Source: Nocardioides aromaticivorans (GTDB taxonomy: Bacteria > Actinomycetota > Actinomycetes > Propionibacteriales > Nocardioidaceae). Taken from it: a stretch of 64,000 nt of DNA. The notes under the pieces were generated by a model. It worked only from the letters and a program-made list of their open reading frames with translations. It was not told where the DNA came from and made no database searches. Of this stretch, positions 35,564 through 45,792 are shown in pieces. The translations under genes were made by a program, and so were the position numbers. Within the stretch, counting starts at the first letter, position 1. Every line of letters starts with the position of its first letter. The DNA lies in the NCBI RefSeq assembly GCF_013408525.1, contig NZ_JACBZM010000001.1, forward strand, positions 992,001 to 1,056,000, written 5' to 3'.

Positions 35564-35608
35564 GTCGTACTCCCTCGTGTCGTGCAGGTGCTGCGGTGCA
35601 AAACGGGC

Positions 35609-35648
35609 GACGGGGCCACGGACCGCAGCAGCGGTGCGTGGCCCCGTC
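35609..35648 (-). terminator. Strong intrinsic terminator after rpsI
   Basis: Arms GACGGGGCCACG (35609-35620) and CGTGGCCCCGTC (35637-35648) enclose a second stem ACCGC/GCGGT with loop AGCA. On the minus strand the hairpin is followed by GCCCGTTTTGC. This is the best terminator in the window and ends the rplM-rpsI transcript before glmM. Confidence 0.85.
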
Positions 35649-35670
35649 GTGGTGATCGCCTCGCGGCAGA

Positions 35671-36171
35671 TCAGCGCTTCGAGTACTGCGGCGCCTTGCG
35701 GGCCTTCTTGAGACCGGCCTTCTTGCGCTCGGTCGCACGGGCGTCGCGGGTCAGCAGACCGGCCTTCTTCAGGGTCGGGCGGTTGGCCTCGACGTCGATG
35801 CCGTTGAGCGAGCGGGCAACGCCCAGGCGCAGCGCGCCGGCCTGGCCGGTGATGCCGCCGCCGTGGATGCGGGCGATCACGTCGAAGCGGCCCTCGAGGC
35901 CGAGAGCCGCGAAGGGCTCGTTGACGACCTGCTGGTGCAGCTTGTTCGGGAAGTAGTCCTCGATCGTGCGGCCGTTGATGGTCCAGGTGCCGGTGCCGGG
36001 CACCAGGCGGACGCGGGCGACGGCCTCCTTGCGACGGCCGGTGGCCGCGCCGGGGGCGATGGTCGCCGGGCGGGCGTCGATCGCGGCGGACGGGGAGGTC
36101 TCGCTGGTGTAGGCGACACCCTGCTCGTCGGTCTCGAAGGTCTCCTCGACCTCGGTGGTGTTCTCAGTCAT
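35671..36171 (-). CDS. rpsI: 30S ribosomal protein S9
   Basis: Small-subunit protein whose C-terminal tail reaches the P-site tRNA. Product of 166 residues: an acidic 40-residue N-terminal extension usual for actinobacteria, then [34 protein letters not shown] and the basic tail ending [12 protein letters not shown] 36171 with GAGGA seven bases upstream; a longer frame above it overlaps rplM and is rejected. Twenty bp separate it from rplM. Confidence 0.97.
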   Translation of the reverse strand: MTENTTEVEETFETDEQGVAYTSETSPSAAIDARPATIAPGAATGRRKEAVARVRLVPGTGTWTINGRTIEDYFPNKLHQQVVNEPFAALGLEGRFDVIARIHGGGITGQAGALRLGVARSLNGIDVEANRPTLKKAGLLTRDARATERKKAGLKKARKAPQYSKR

Positions 36172-36191
36172 CTCTGGATCCTCGAAGTCGA

Positions 36192-36635
36192 TTACTGGGA
36201 GATCTGGGTGATCTCGAAGGGAACGGCCTTCTGGGCCTCGTGCGGGTGAGCCGGGCCGTTGTAGACCTTCAGCTTCTTGATCATCTGCCGGCCGAGGCGG
36301 TTCTTCGGCAGCATGCCCCACACGGCCTTCTCGACGGCCTTGCGGGCGTCCTTGTCGATGACCTCGCCGATCGGGGTCGCGGTCAGACCACCCGGGAAGC
36401 CGGAGTGGCGGTAGACCATCTTGGCGTTGCGCTTGTTGCCGGACAGGGCGACCTTGTCGGCGTTGACGACGATGACGTAGTCACCGGTGTCGGCGTTCGG
36501 CGCGAAGATCGGCTTGTGCTTGCCGCGCAGCAGGTTGGCGGCGGTGACCGCGAGCCGGCCGAGGACGACGTCGGTCGCGTCGATCACGAGCCAGGCGCGC
36601 TCGACGTCACCGGGCTTCGGAGCATAGGTACGCAT
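36192..36635 (-). CDS. rplM: 50S ribosomal protein L13
   Basis: Early-assembling large-subunit protein. Product of 147 residues starting [15 protein letters not shown], with [30 protein letters not shown] and [18 protein letters not shown]. First gene of rplM-rpsI. The ATG at 36635 matches the usual protein start although no strong Shine-Dalgarno precedes it; an ATG four codons upstream (MESSM) is possible. About 120 bases of leader separate it from the predicted promoter. Confidence 0.96.
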   Translation of the reverse strand: MRTYAPKPGDVERAWLVIDATDVVLGRLAVTAANLLRGKHKPIFAPNADTGDYVIVVNADKVALSGNKRNAKMVYRHSGFPGGLTATPIGEVIDKDARKAVEKAVWGMLPKNRLGRQMIKKLKVYNGPAHPHEAQKAVPFEITQISQ

Positions 36636-36793
36636 GGAGGATTCCATTCGTTCGTGTCGGACACGTCCGAAGGCTCCGGACGTGGCATCTTCTGACGAAC
36701 ACTGCACCCACCTTCTGGTGGGCGACTGCCCTCGCGAGGAGAGCGGCAGGAGACGCATCGAGAAGGGTACGGCGGCCCGGACCCCCGGTCCAA
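36636..36793 (-). promoter_or_regulatory. rplM-rpsI promoter and structured leader
   Basis: On the minus strand TTGGAC (36793-36788) and TACCCT (36769-36764) are separated by 18 bases and predict a start near 36757, giving a leader of about 120 bases. The leader contains a CCCACC-loop-GGTGGG hairpin (36707-36722) and two mutually exclusive CGGAC/GTCCG pairings near 36658-36682. Ribosomal protein leaders often fold for autoregulation; that role here is inference. Confidence 0.5.
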
Positions 36794-36920
36794 ATCAGGA
36801 CCGGCCGCCAAGCTACTGCCCGGTAGCTCCGTGGAGCAGGAAAACCTCGCGGCTCGTGCCGACGCCACGGTTCGGGACACCGGGTTCCGGCCTCCATGAC
36901 CGGCGGGCTAGGTTGCAAGG

Positions 36921-38210
<1,290 letters not shown>

Positions 38211-38233
38211 TCGCGACGGGCTGAGCGCGCAGC

Positions 38234-39433
38234 ATGCGCGTGGCCGTGGTCGGCCTCGGTACTGCCGGGGCCACCACGGCCTGTCTGCTTTTCGACCAGG
38301 GTCATGACGTCACCGTCGTCGAGCAGGCCGACGACCCGCGGCCGGTCGGCGCGGGCATCTGGCTCCAGGGCCTGGGCCAGCAGGTGCTGGACCGGCTCGA
38401 CCTGCTCGGCCCGATGCGCGAGGCCTCCCGGGTGGTCCGGCGGGTCCGGATGGAGGGCCGCGGCGGGCGCCGCCTCGTCGACATCGGGTACGACGCCCGG
38501 CCGGCCTCGTCGCCGGCGCTGGGGGTCCACCGCGGCGACCTGTTCGGCCTGCTGTTCGGCGCGGTCCGCGAGCGCGGCATCCGCCTCGAGCTCGGGGCGC
38601 GGGTCAGCGCCGTCGAGCCGCGCACCGGCGGGATCGCGCTCACCGTCGACGACCCCGGCGGGCCGGACGCCCGCGACCTCGGCCGCTTCGACCTCGTCAT
38701 CGGCGCCGACGGCAGCCGCTCACGGGTCCGGGCCGCGCTGGGGCTGGCCACCCGCGACCGGGAGTACCGCTACGGCGCGCTGTGGGCGATCGTGCCCGAC
38801 CGGCACGGGCTGACCGGCGACACCCTCTTCCAGCGGATGGACGGCACCCGGCGCTATCTCGGGGTGCTGCCGACGGGGACCGACCGAGCGTCGTTGTTCT
38901 GGTCGGTGCGCACCGCCGACGCCGCCGCCGTGGTCGCCGGCGGACTCGACGGCTGGCGCTCGGAGGCGCGCCCGCTGGCAGGCCCCTACGCGCCGCTGGT
39001 GGACGAGGTGACCGAGCTGCTGCCGGCGTCCTACCGCACGGTGGCCGTGCGGTCGTCGTACCGGGTCGTGGGCGGGGGCCGCAGCGCCGGCGTCCTGGTC
39101 GGCGACGCCGCGCACGCGATGAGCCCCCAGCTCGGCGCCGGCACCTCCCTGGCGCTGGCGGACGCCTGGACGCTCGCGAGGGCCGTCGAGCGGCACGACG
39201 ACCTCACCACCGCGCTGCAGTGGTACGACGACCAGCGCCGCGCCCACGTGCGGTGGTACCGCTGGTGGACCCGCGCGATGACCCCGGCGTTCCAGGGCGA
39301 CCTGACCGCACTGGCGCTCCCCCGCGACCTGCTCGCGCCGGTGGTGGCCCGCACGCCGGGGATGCCGCGCCTGCTGGTGGGCACGCTCACCGGCGACCGG
39401 CGCTCGCTCCTCCGGACGTGGGACCTGCCGTAG
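38234..39433 (+). CDS. FAD-dependent monooxygenase / NAD(P)-binding oxidoreductase
   Basis: Product of 399 residues of the p-hydroxybenzoate hydroxylase-like class. N-terminal dinucleotide fold VVGLGTAGATTACLL with VVEQADD; second motif DLVIGADGSRSRVR near residue 155; third FAD motif GVLVGDAAHAMSPQLGAGTSLALADAWTLA near residue 285. No membrane segment. Substrate unknown. It lies 23 bp after gltA and may be cotranscribed. Its last 47 bases overlap the end of the converging ATP-grasp gene. Confidence 0.88.
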   Translation: MRVAVVGLGTAGATTACLLFDQGHDVTVVEQADDPRPVGAGIWLQGLGQQVLDRLDLLGPMREASRVVRRVRMEGRGGRRLVDIGYDARPASSPALGVHRGDLFGLLFGAVRERGIRLELGARVSAVEPRTGGIALTVDDPGGPDARDLGRFDLVIGADGSRSRVRAALGLATRDREYRYGALWAIVPDRHGLTGDTLFQRMDGTRRYLGVLPTGTDRASLFWSVRTADAAAVVAGGLDGWRSEARPLAGPYAPLVDEVTELLPASYRTVAVRSSYRVVGGGRSAGVLVGDAAHAMSPQLGAGTSLALADAWTLARAVERHDDLTTALQWYDDQRRAHVRWYRWWTRAMTPAFQGDLTALALPRDLLAPVVARTPGMPRLLVGTLTGDRRSLLRTWDLP

Positions 39434-40481
39434 CGCCCCGCTTCCGTGCCCGCCACCGCAGCCGCTCCTCCTGGAAGCGCGCCCAGTGCTCGAAGCGCCG
39501 ACCGGCCAGCAGGTCGGCGGTGAGCCGCACCTCGGCCTCGTGGTAGAGCCGGCCGAGCAGGGCGTCGTACTCCGGCTTCCAGAGGTCGGAACGGCTGGGC
39601 ACCGAGCTGAACTCGCAGAAGACCAGCTCGTCGGGCGCGTTGTGGAAGTCGATCCGCATGAACGGCACCGGGAGCTCGAGGCTGAGCGCCCGCGCCTGGG
39701 CCAGCTTGGCCGGGCACAGGCCGCCACGGTCGAGTGTGGTGTCCGCCGGGTCGGCGAAGGCGGGCAGCGGCTTGTGCCCGGGCACCACCGGCTGGAGGTC
39801 GGCGGTGAAGTAGGCGTACTCGACCCTCGGGAAGCGACGGATCTCCACGAGCAGCGCGACGTCGCCGTAGAAGCAGTAGGCCTTCACGTCGCGGGCCGGG
39901 AGGCCGTCGGCGCCGAGGACCAGCTCCTGAACCCGCCAGCGGTGCTCCTTGGGCGGTCCGCCCAGCTGGCGCGCGGCGACGGCCCTGATGTCGGCGATCG
40001 AGCCGAGCCGCTCCGTGGTCGCGACGCTGACCACCTCGCCGTCGCCCAGCACGAAGAAGACGCCCGCGGACTCGTTCGCCCGCAGCGGCTTGAGCACCGT
40101 GCCGGGCCGCAGGTGCGCCAGGGACTGGGTGAAGCCGCCCGCGAAGAGCACCTCGGCCACCGGCACGCCCGCCGCGGTGGCGAGCTCCCGGTCCCACGAC
40201 TTGTCGACGCCGAGGAACTGCTCGGGCAGGACGCCCAGCTGCTTCTTCCGGCGGCGCGAGACGATGCTGCGCCAGAACGAGTCGGCCGGGACGAGCTCGC
40301 CGCGCCGGGCCAGGTGGGACATCGCCGGCTGGGTGAGGTCCTCCGGGGCGGCGGCGGACAGCGCGCTCAGGTAGACGTCGGGGTCGCCCTCGGCGAGCTG
40401 GTCGAGCAGCGCGCGGACCTCGGCGGAGGCGGCGCCGCGGGCGTCGAGCGCGCGGTCGAGCTCGTGGTGGGGGCTGGGCAT
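39387..40481 (-). CDS. TupA-like ATP-grasp protein
   Basis: Product of 364 residues from ATG 40481 (MPSPHHELDRAL). The central and C-terminal parts show an ATP-grasp layout: TVLKPLRANESAGVFFV (ATP-binding Lys region), RWRVQELVLG, a Lys-containing VKAYCFYGDVALLVEI, and the metal-site run MRIDFHNAPDELVFCEFSSVPSRSD. This matches the TupA-like group near teichuronopeptide synthesis enzymes, which form amide bonds to amino acids on polymers; that activity here is inferred. Downstream of an M1 peptidase and a Pls-type synthetase. The 3' end overlaps the converging monooxygenase gene. Confidence 0.75.
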   Translation of the reverse strand: MPSPHHELDRALDARGAASAEVRALLDQLAEGDPDVYLSALSAAAPEDLTQPAMSHLARRGELVPADSFWRSIVSRRRKKQLGVLPEQFLGVDKSWDRELATAAGVPVAEVLFAGGFTQSLAHLRPGTVLKPLRANESAGVFFVLGDGEVVSVATTERLGSIADIRAVAARQLGGPPKEHRWRVQELVLGADGLPARDVKAYCFYGDVALLVEIRRFPRVEYAYFTADLQPVVPGHKPLPAFADPADTTLDRGGLCPAKLAQARALSLELPVPFMRIDFHNAPDELVFCEFSSVPSRSDLWKPEYDALLGRLYHEAEVRLTADLLAGRRFEHWARFQEERLRWRARKRGATAGPTSGGASAGRR

Positions 40482-40499
40482 GCGGAGACCTCGGGACGT

Positions 40500-40519
40500 G
40501 CTGGGGGAGCGGCCCCAGC
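40500..40519 (-). terminator. Hairpin between the M1 peptidase and ATP-grasp genes
   Basis: GCTGGGG (40500-40506) and CCCCAGC (40513-40519) form a 7-bp stem with a six-base loop, 43 bp past the M1 peptidase stop and 19 bp before the ATP-grasp ATG. It could attenuate transcription between the two genes or hold the leader of the second. Confidence 0.5.
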
Positions 40520-40561
40520 CTCGCAGTGTCGGCCGACCGCCACCCGAGGTTCGCGGATTCT

Positions 40562-41860
40562 TTACCCGGGGAAGGGCGGCAGCGCCTCGTCGTACAGCCA
40601 CGGGGCCAGCATGGACGCGACGTCGGTGCCCGTCCGCTCCCCCGCGAACGCGAGGAAGTCGTCGGTGGTGACATTGCTGCCGTCGTACGCCTCGACCCAG
40701 CCGGAGAGCAGGTCGAAGAAGGCGTCGTCGCCGACGGCGACCCGCAGCGCGTGGAGGGCGAGCGCGCCGCGCTTGTAGACGCGGTCGTCGAACATCAGCT
40801 CCGGGCCCGGGTCGGCGAGGACGAGGTCCTGGCCGGCCTCCGCGAGCCGCTCGTGGTGGTGGCGCGCCCAGCCGTCGCAGCTGCGCGGGCCGCCGGACTC
40901 CTCCGACCACAGCCACTCGCTGTAGCAGGCGAAGCCCTCGTGCAGCCAGATGTCCTGCCAGCGGCGCAGCGTCACGGCGTTGCCGAACCACTGGTGCGCC
41001 ATCTCGTGCGCGACCAGCCGCACGTGCGACCACTCCGCCGTGCAGAAGTTGCGGCCGAAGGTGGACAGGCTCTGGCTCTCGAGCGGGATCTCGAGGTCGT
41101 CGTCGGTGATGACGGCGGCGTACTTCTCGAACGGGTAGGTCCCGAAGACCCGCTCGAAGTACTCCAGCATCGCGCCCTGCTGGTCGAAGGAGCCCGCGAG
41201 GTCGGCGTCGGACGGTGCGATCGTGGTGACCGTCGGGCCGTGGGTCGTGGAGGCGTAGCGGCCGATCTGCACGGTGGCGAGGTAGGACGCCATCGGGCGG
41301 TCCATGACATAGGTCCACTCCTCGACGCTCGCGCGGCGGCGGTGCTCGACCAGCTCGCCGTTGGAGACCACGACGTAGCCCGCGGGGGCGCCCAGGGAGA
41401 TCCGGTAGGTGGCCTTGTCGTCGGGCCGGTCGTTGCAGGGGAACCAGGTCGGCGCGCCGTGCGGCTGGGCCGCGACGATCACGCCGTCGGCGAGCTCCTC
41501 CCAGCCGGCGTCGCCGTGGTGGCGGTCGATGACCGGCTTGGGTACGCCGCCGTACGCGATGGTCAGCCGCAGCTCCGCGCCGGACGGCACCGGGCGGTCG
41601 AGCTGCAGGACCAGCCGCTCGGAGCGTGCGCTCCACTTGCGCAGCCGGGCGCCGTCGACGCGGACCTTGGTGGCCCGCAGGTGCGCGAGGTCGAGCACCA
41701 GCCGGGCGGTCTCCTCGAGCGTCACCACGTCGAGGGTGGCCGTCCCGGAGAGGCGGTTGCCCTCGAGCGCGTAGACGAGGTCGAGGTCGTAGTGCCGGAC
41801 GGAGTACGACGGGTCGCCGTGGCCCGGCAGGTAGGGGTCAGCGGTCGGCAGGTGCGGCAT
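40562..41860 (-). CDS. M1-family zinc metallopeptidase
   Basis: Product of 432 residues. Zinc motif HEMAH (H285-H289) followed after 18 residues by E308 in WLHEGFACYSEWLW, the HExxH-18-E pattern of M1 aminopeptidases; the usual GAMEN exopeptidase loop is represented by the divergent LESQSLSTFG. Upstream is the M1 beta-domain (residues 20-200). No signal peptide. It lacks the long C-terminal domain of PepN. Its stop lies 80 bp before the ATP-grasp ATG and its start 9 bp after the Pls-like gene. Epsilon-poly-lysine-degrading Pld enzymes are M1 peptidases, which makes the linkage notable. Confidence 0.9.
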   Translation of the reverse strand: MPHLPTADPYLPGHGDPSYSVRHYDLDLVYALEGNRLSGTATLDVVTLEETARLVLDLAHLRATKVRVDGARLRKWSARSERLVLQLDRPVPSGAELRLTIAYGGVPKPVIDRHHGDAGWEELADGVIVAAQPHGAPTWFPCNDRPDDKATYRISLGAPAGYVVVSNGELVEHRRRASVEEWTYVMDRPMASYLATVQIGRYASTTHGPTVTTIAPSDADLAGSFDQQGAMLEYFERVFGTYPFEKYAAVITDDDLEIPLESQSLSTFGRNFCTAEWSHVRLVAHEMAHQWFGNAVTLRRWQDIWLHEGFACYSEWLWSEESGGPRSCDGWARHHHERLAEAGQDLVLADPGPELMFDDRVYKRGALALHALRVAVGDDAFFDLLSGWVEAYDGSNVTTDDFLAFAGERTGTDVASMLAPWLYDEALPPFPG

Positions 41861-41869
41861 CGTCGCGCG

Positions 41870-44800
41870 CTACTCGGCCCACGGGCCGATCGGGTTGCCG
41901 ATCCACCGCGTCTTGTCCGGCACCGTCTCGCCCCTCATCACCAGTGACACCGGCCCGACGGTAGCGTGCTTGCCCAGCGTGGCGGCAGGCAGCACCACGG
42001 AGTTCGGCCCGAGCGTCGCCCCGCGACGCAGCCGCACGGCGTCGGTCGCGAGCAGCCGGTCGTGGAAGAGGTGGGTCTGCACGACGCTGCCCTGGTTGAC
42101 GGTCGCGCCGTCGCCGAGCTCGACGAGGTCGGCCTCGGGCAGCCAGTACGACTCGCACCACACGCCGCGACCGACCCGTGCGCCCATCGCCTTGAACCAC
42201 AGCGTGATCAGGGGCGAGCCCGTCGCGAGTCCGGCGAACCACGGCGTGGCGAGCACCTCGATGAAGGTGTCGGCCAGCTCGTTGCGCCACACGAACGAGC
42301 TCCACAGCGGGTGCGAGCCGGCGCGCACCTTGCCGACGAGGAGCCACTTGGCGGCGATCGCGACCAGCGCGGCCACGGCGCCGGCCGCCCACAGCAGGAG
42401 GGGTACGGCGACCAGGCCGGCCACGGCGCCGTACTCGCTCCACGCCGCGAGGGTCCCCGCCACCACGGCGACGTGGAGCCCGACGGCCAGGGCCAGCGGG
42501 ATGACACGGGCCAGCTCCCAGCAGGCACGGGCGACCTTGAGCCGGCGCGGCGGCGCGTAGGTGCGCTCGTCGGCGGAGCCCTGCTCGGCGCGGCGCAGCG
42601 GTGCGGGCGGACTGCCCAGCCACGACTCGCCGGCCTTGACGGTGCCGCGCGCGGGCGCGGCGGACAGCACGGCCACCAGCGAGCGCTTCGGCACCTTGCG
42701 GCCCGGCGCGGCCATCGCGGAGTTGCCGACGAACGCGCGCTTGCCGACCTTGACCCGCTCGGCGCGCAGCCAGCCGCCACCGAGCTCGTAGCCGCCGATG
42801 AGGGTGTCGTCGGCGAGGAAGGCCTGGTCGCTGACCGTCGTGAGGGACGGGATCATCAGCACCGTCGACGCCTCGACGTCGCGGCCGATCCGGGCGCCCA
42901 GCAGGCGCAGCCAGGTCGGGGTGAGCTGGGAGCTGTAGAGCGGGAACAGCCAGGTCCGGGCCTCGTCGAGCACCCGGATCGTCGACCACACGCACAGCGC
43001 GGGCCGGCTCTGCAGCGGGTGGGCGCCGGCCTTGACGCCCCGGCCCAGCAGGCGCACGACGGCGAGGACGAGGACGGCGAGGGTCACCGCGCCGAGCACC
43101 ACGCCGGGGACCAGCCACGGCAGCACCGCCCGCACGGCGTCGCCTACGCCGTCGGTCCCGCCGAGGTCGGCGAGCAGCAGCGCGGGCACCAGCGCGGCGG
43201 CGATCGCGAGGGCCGGGAGCAGCGCGAGCCCGGCCGCGGCGGCGGCGTACGAGACGGCCCAGAGGCGGAGCGTGCGCCTCGTCGCGGCCGGGCGTTCGGC
43301 CCACGGGCCGCGGGCGGCCGAGCTGGCGCGGGTCGCGGGGGCGCCGGACCAGAACTCGCCGGCCGGCACCTCGCCGAACACGGCGGACCCGGGCGCGACC
43401 TCGGCGTCGTCGCCCACGACCGCGTCCGGGCCGAGCATCGAGCGGGTGCCGACGCGGGCGCGCGGACCGACCCGGATCCCGCCGACGTGCAGCGTGTCCC
43501 CGTCGATCCAGTAGCCGGTGAGGTCGACCTCGGGCTCGATCGACGCGCCCTTGCCGACCGTGAGCAGCCCGGTCACCGGCGGCAGCGAGTGGAGGTCGGC
43601 GCCCCGGGCGACCTTCGCGCCCAGCAGGCGGGCGTACCAGGTCATGTACGGCGCCCCGGCGAGCCGCGTCGCGCCGAGCTCGTCGGCGATCCGCTCGGCC
43701 ATCCAGATGCGCAGGTGCACCTTCCCGCCACGGGGGTACTCCCCCGGCCGGACGCCGGCCCGCACCGCCTGCACCAGCTTGGCCGCCAGCAGCATCCGGC
43801 CGGGAGGGGTCACGAAGACCACCAGCAGCAGGGCCAGCAGCCACCACGGCACGGCCGGCAGCCAGTCGACGTCGAGCAGGTCGTGGACGACCCGGGAGAA
43901 GGCGAGCGTGCCGGCGAGCCAGCGCGGCGCGGCCAGCGCCCGCAGCAGCGGGACCGCGACCACCTGTCCGAGCTGGGTCTTGCGCGGGATCGGCAGCACC
44001 TTGCGGCTCTGCTCGGCGAGCGCGGTCGGCTCGAGCGCGTCGAGGAAGCGGGCGAGGCCGTCGACGGTCGGGTGCTCGTAGAGGTCCGCGACCGTCAGGT
44101 CGGGGTGGTCGGCGCGGAGCAGGGTGACGACCTGCGCGGCCGTCAGGCTCCCGCCGCCGAGGTCGAAGAAGTCGGCGTCCGGGCCCTCCGGGACGGCACC
44201 GACCACCTTCTGCCAGACCTCCGCGATGACGGCGGCGGTGCCGTGCAGGCCGAAGTCGGCGGGATCGGCCGTCGGCAGCGGCCACGGGAGGGCGTCGCGG
44301 TCGACCTTGCCGGAGGTGCGGGTCGGGATGTCGTCGACGACCGCGAGCCGCGGGACGAGCGCGGCGGGCATGGTCGCCCGCAGGTGGGCGGTCGCCGCGG
44401 CGCCGTCGTACGCGGGGGTGGTGGCGAGGTAGCCGACGAGGAGCTGGTTGCCGGTCGTCGTACGACGCACGGCGGCGGCCGCCGCGGTGACACCCGGCAG
44501 GGACAGCAGGGCCGAGTCGATCTCGCCGAGCTCGATCCGGCGCCCGCCGAGCTTGACCTGGTCGTCGGCGCGCCCCGCGAAGAGCAGCCCCGCGGCGTCG
44601 TTGACGACGATGTCGCCGCTCCGGTAGGCGCGGTCCCAGCCGAGCGTCGGCATCGGGGCGTACTTCTCGGCGTCCTTGGCCGGGTCGAGGTAGCGGGCGA
44701 GCCCGACGCCGCCGATGATCAGCTCGCCCCGCTCACCCTCCCCCACGGGCTCGCCCGTCGCCGGGTCGACGACCACGAGGTCCCAGCCGGCGAGCGGCAG

Positions 44801-45736
44801 GCCGATCCGGACCGGGCCCTGCGCGGTGACCAGCGCGCCGCACGCGACGACCGTCGCCTCGGTCGGGCCGTAGGTGTTCCAGACCTCGCGCCCCTCACGG
44901 ACCAGGCGGACGGCGAGCTCGGGCGGCAGCGCCTCGCCGCCGAGGATGACCATCCGCACCCTCTCGAGCGCGTCGTCGGGCCAGAGACTGACGAGGGTCG
45001 GGACGGTCGAGACGATGGTGATGTCGTTGGCGGTCAGCCACGGGCCCACGTCGACCCCGCTGCGGACGAGGGCGCGCGGGGCGGGGACCAGGCAGGCGCC
45101 GTACCGCCAGGCCAGCCACATCTCCTCGCAGCTCGCGTCGAAGGCGACGCTGAGGCCCGCCATCACCCGGTCGCCCGGGCCGATCGGGGCGTCCTGCAGG
45201 AACATCAGCGACTCGGCGTCGACGAAGGCCGCGGCGCTGCGGTGGGTGACGGCGACCCCCTTCGGCGTGCCCGTCGAGCCCGACGTGAAGATCACCCACG
45301 CGTCGTCGTCGACCGTCGGGTCCTGCCGCTGGCGGGGCGCGGCGTCGCGGCGGGGCTCGATGACCAGTCCGGTCCCGACCAGCGCGGCCACGGCGGCCTC
45401 GCCGAAGACGAGCCGGGCGCGCTCCTCGGGGTCGTCGGCGTCGACCGGGACGTACGCCGCGCCCGCGAACAGGATGCCCATGATCGCGACGTAGAGGTCC
45501 GTCGTGCCGGACGGGAGCCGGACGCCGACCTTGTCGCCCGGGCCGATGCCGAGCTCGGCGAGGTCGGCCGCGACCGCCTCGGCCGCCTCCGCGAACTCCT
45601 CGTAGGTCACGGTGTCGTTGCCGCTGTCGAGGGCCATCGCGTCGGGGTGCTCCGCCGCCGTACGACGGAACACGTCGACGAGGGTGCGGGGGGCGGGTGC
45701 CTCGTCGCCGCGCAGCAGGGGGGACGGGGCGTTCAC
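41870..45736 (-). CDS. Pls/PosA-type single-module peptide synthetase (A - T - membrane - hexapeptide)
   Basis: Product of about 1289 residues. The adenylation domain (1-490) has TSGSTGTPKG (151-160), AFDASCEEMW, NTYGPTE, YRSGD and K477 in TSGKVDRD. The carrier domain has DFFDLGGGSL with S530. After it come about six hydrophobic segments in three pairs and left-handed beta-helix hexapeptide repeats, the layout and length of the epsilon-poly-L-lysine synthetase Pls. By hand alignment the pocket residues read D200, A201, E204, S243, I264, G266, T288, V296, V297, K477, close to a lysine code. The GTG 45736 start lies inside an inverted repeat with GGAGAG directly adjacent, so the exact start is uncertain. 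Confidence 0.88.
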   Translation of the reverse strand: MNAPSPLLRGDEAPAPRTLVDVFRRTAAEHPDAMALDSGNDTVTYEEFAEAAEAVAADLAELGIGPGDKVGVRLPSGTTDLYVAIMGILFAGAAYVPVDADDPEERARLVFGEAAVAALVGTGLVIEPRRDAAPRQRQDPTVDDDAWVIFTSGSTGTPKGVAVTHRSAAAFVDAESLMFLQDAPIGPGDRVMAGLSVAFDASCEEMWLAWRYGACLVPAPRALVRSGVDVGPWLTANDITIVSTVPTLVSLWPDDALERVRMVILGGEALPPELAVRLVREGREVWNTYGPTEATVVACGALVTAQGPVRIGLPLAGWDLVVVDPATGEPVGEGERGELIIGGVGLARYLDPAKDAEKYAPMPTLGWDRAYRSGDIVVNDAAGLLFAGRADDQVKLGGRRIELGEIDSALLSLPGVTAAAAAVRRTTTGNQLLVGYLATTPAYDGAAATAHLRATMPAALVPRLAVVDDIPTRTSGKVDRDALPWPLPTADPADFGLHGTAAVIAEVWQKVVGAVPEGPDADFFDLGGGSLTAAQVVTLLRADHPDLTVADLYEHPTVDGLARFLDALEPTALAEQSRKVLPIPRKTQLGQVVAVPLLRALAAPRWLAGTLAFSRVVHDLLDVDWLPAVPWWLLALLLVVFVTPPGRMLLAAKLVQAVRAGVRPGEYPRGGKVHLRIWMAERIADELGATRLAGAPYMTWYARLLGAKVARGADLHSLPPVTGLLTVGKGASIEPEVDLTGYWIDGDTLHVGGIRVGPRARVGTRSMLGPDAVVGDDAEVAPGSAVFGEVPAGEFWSGAPATRASSAARGPWAERPAATRRTLRLWAVSYAAAAAGLALLPALAIAAALVPALLLADLGGTDGVGDAVRAVLPWLVPGVVLGAVTLAVLVLAVVRLLGRGVKAGAHPLQSRPALCVWSTIRVLDEARTWLFPLYSSQLTPTWLRLLGARIGRDVEASTVLMIPSLTTVSDQAFLADDTLIGGYELGGGWLRAERVKVGKRAFVGNSAMAAPGRKVPKRSLVAVLSAAPARGTVKAGESWLGSPPAPLRRAEQGSADERTYAPPRRLKVARACWELARVIPLALAVGLHVAVVAGTLAAWSEYGAVAGLVAVPLLLWAAGAVAALVAIAAKWLLVGKVRAGSHPLWSSFVWRNELADTFIEVLATPWFAGLATGSPLITLWFKAMGARVGRGVWCESYWLPEADLVELGDGATVNQGSVVQTHLFHDRLLATDAVRLRRGATLGPNSVVLPAATLGKHATVGPVSLVMRGETVPDKTRWIGNPIGPWAE

Positions 45737-45764
45737 CTCTCCATCGTTTCGGATCGAGGTGAAC
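45731..45764. promoter_or_regulatory. Inverted repeat spanning the Pls-like start codon
   Basis: GTTCACCTC (45731-45739) and GAGGTGAAC (45756-45764) are perfect 9-bp arms 16 bases apart. The left arm contains the putative ribosome site and GTG start of the synthetase gene, so the repeat may be a repressor operator or an mRNA hairpin that hides the start. Confidence 0.5.
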
Positions 45765-45792
45765 GGTGGGTGGCGCGCCCGCGGTCGCTTCG

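Noticed and set aside
39387..41636. Possible fusion of the ATP-grasp protein with upstream sequence
   Set aside because: The extra frame overlaps the M1 peptidase in another frame and is Arg/Gly-rich shadow sequence; ATG 40481 begins a normal protein.
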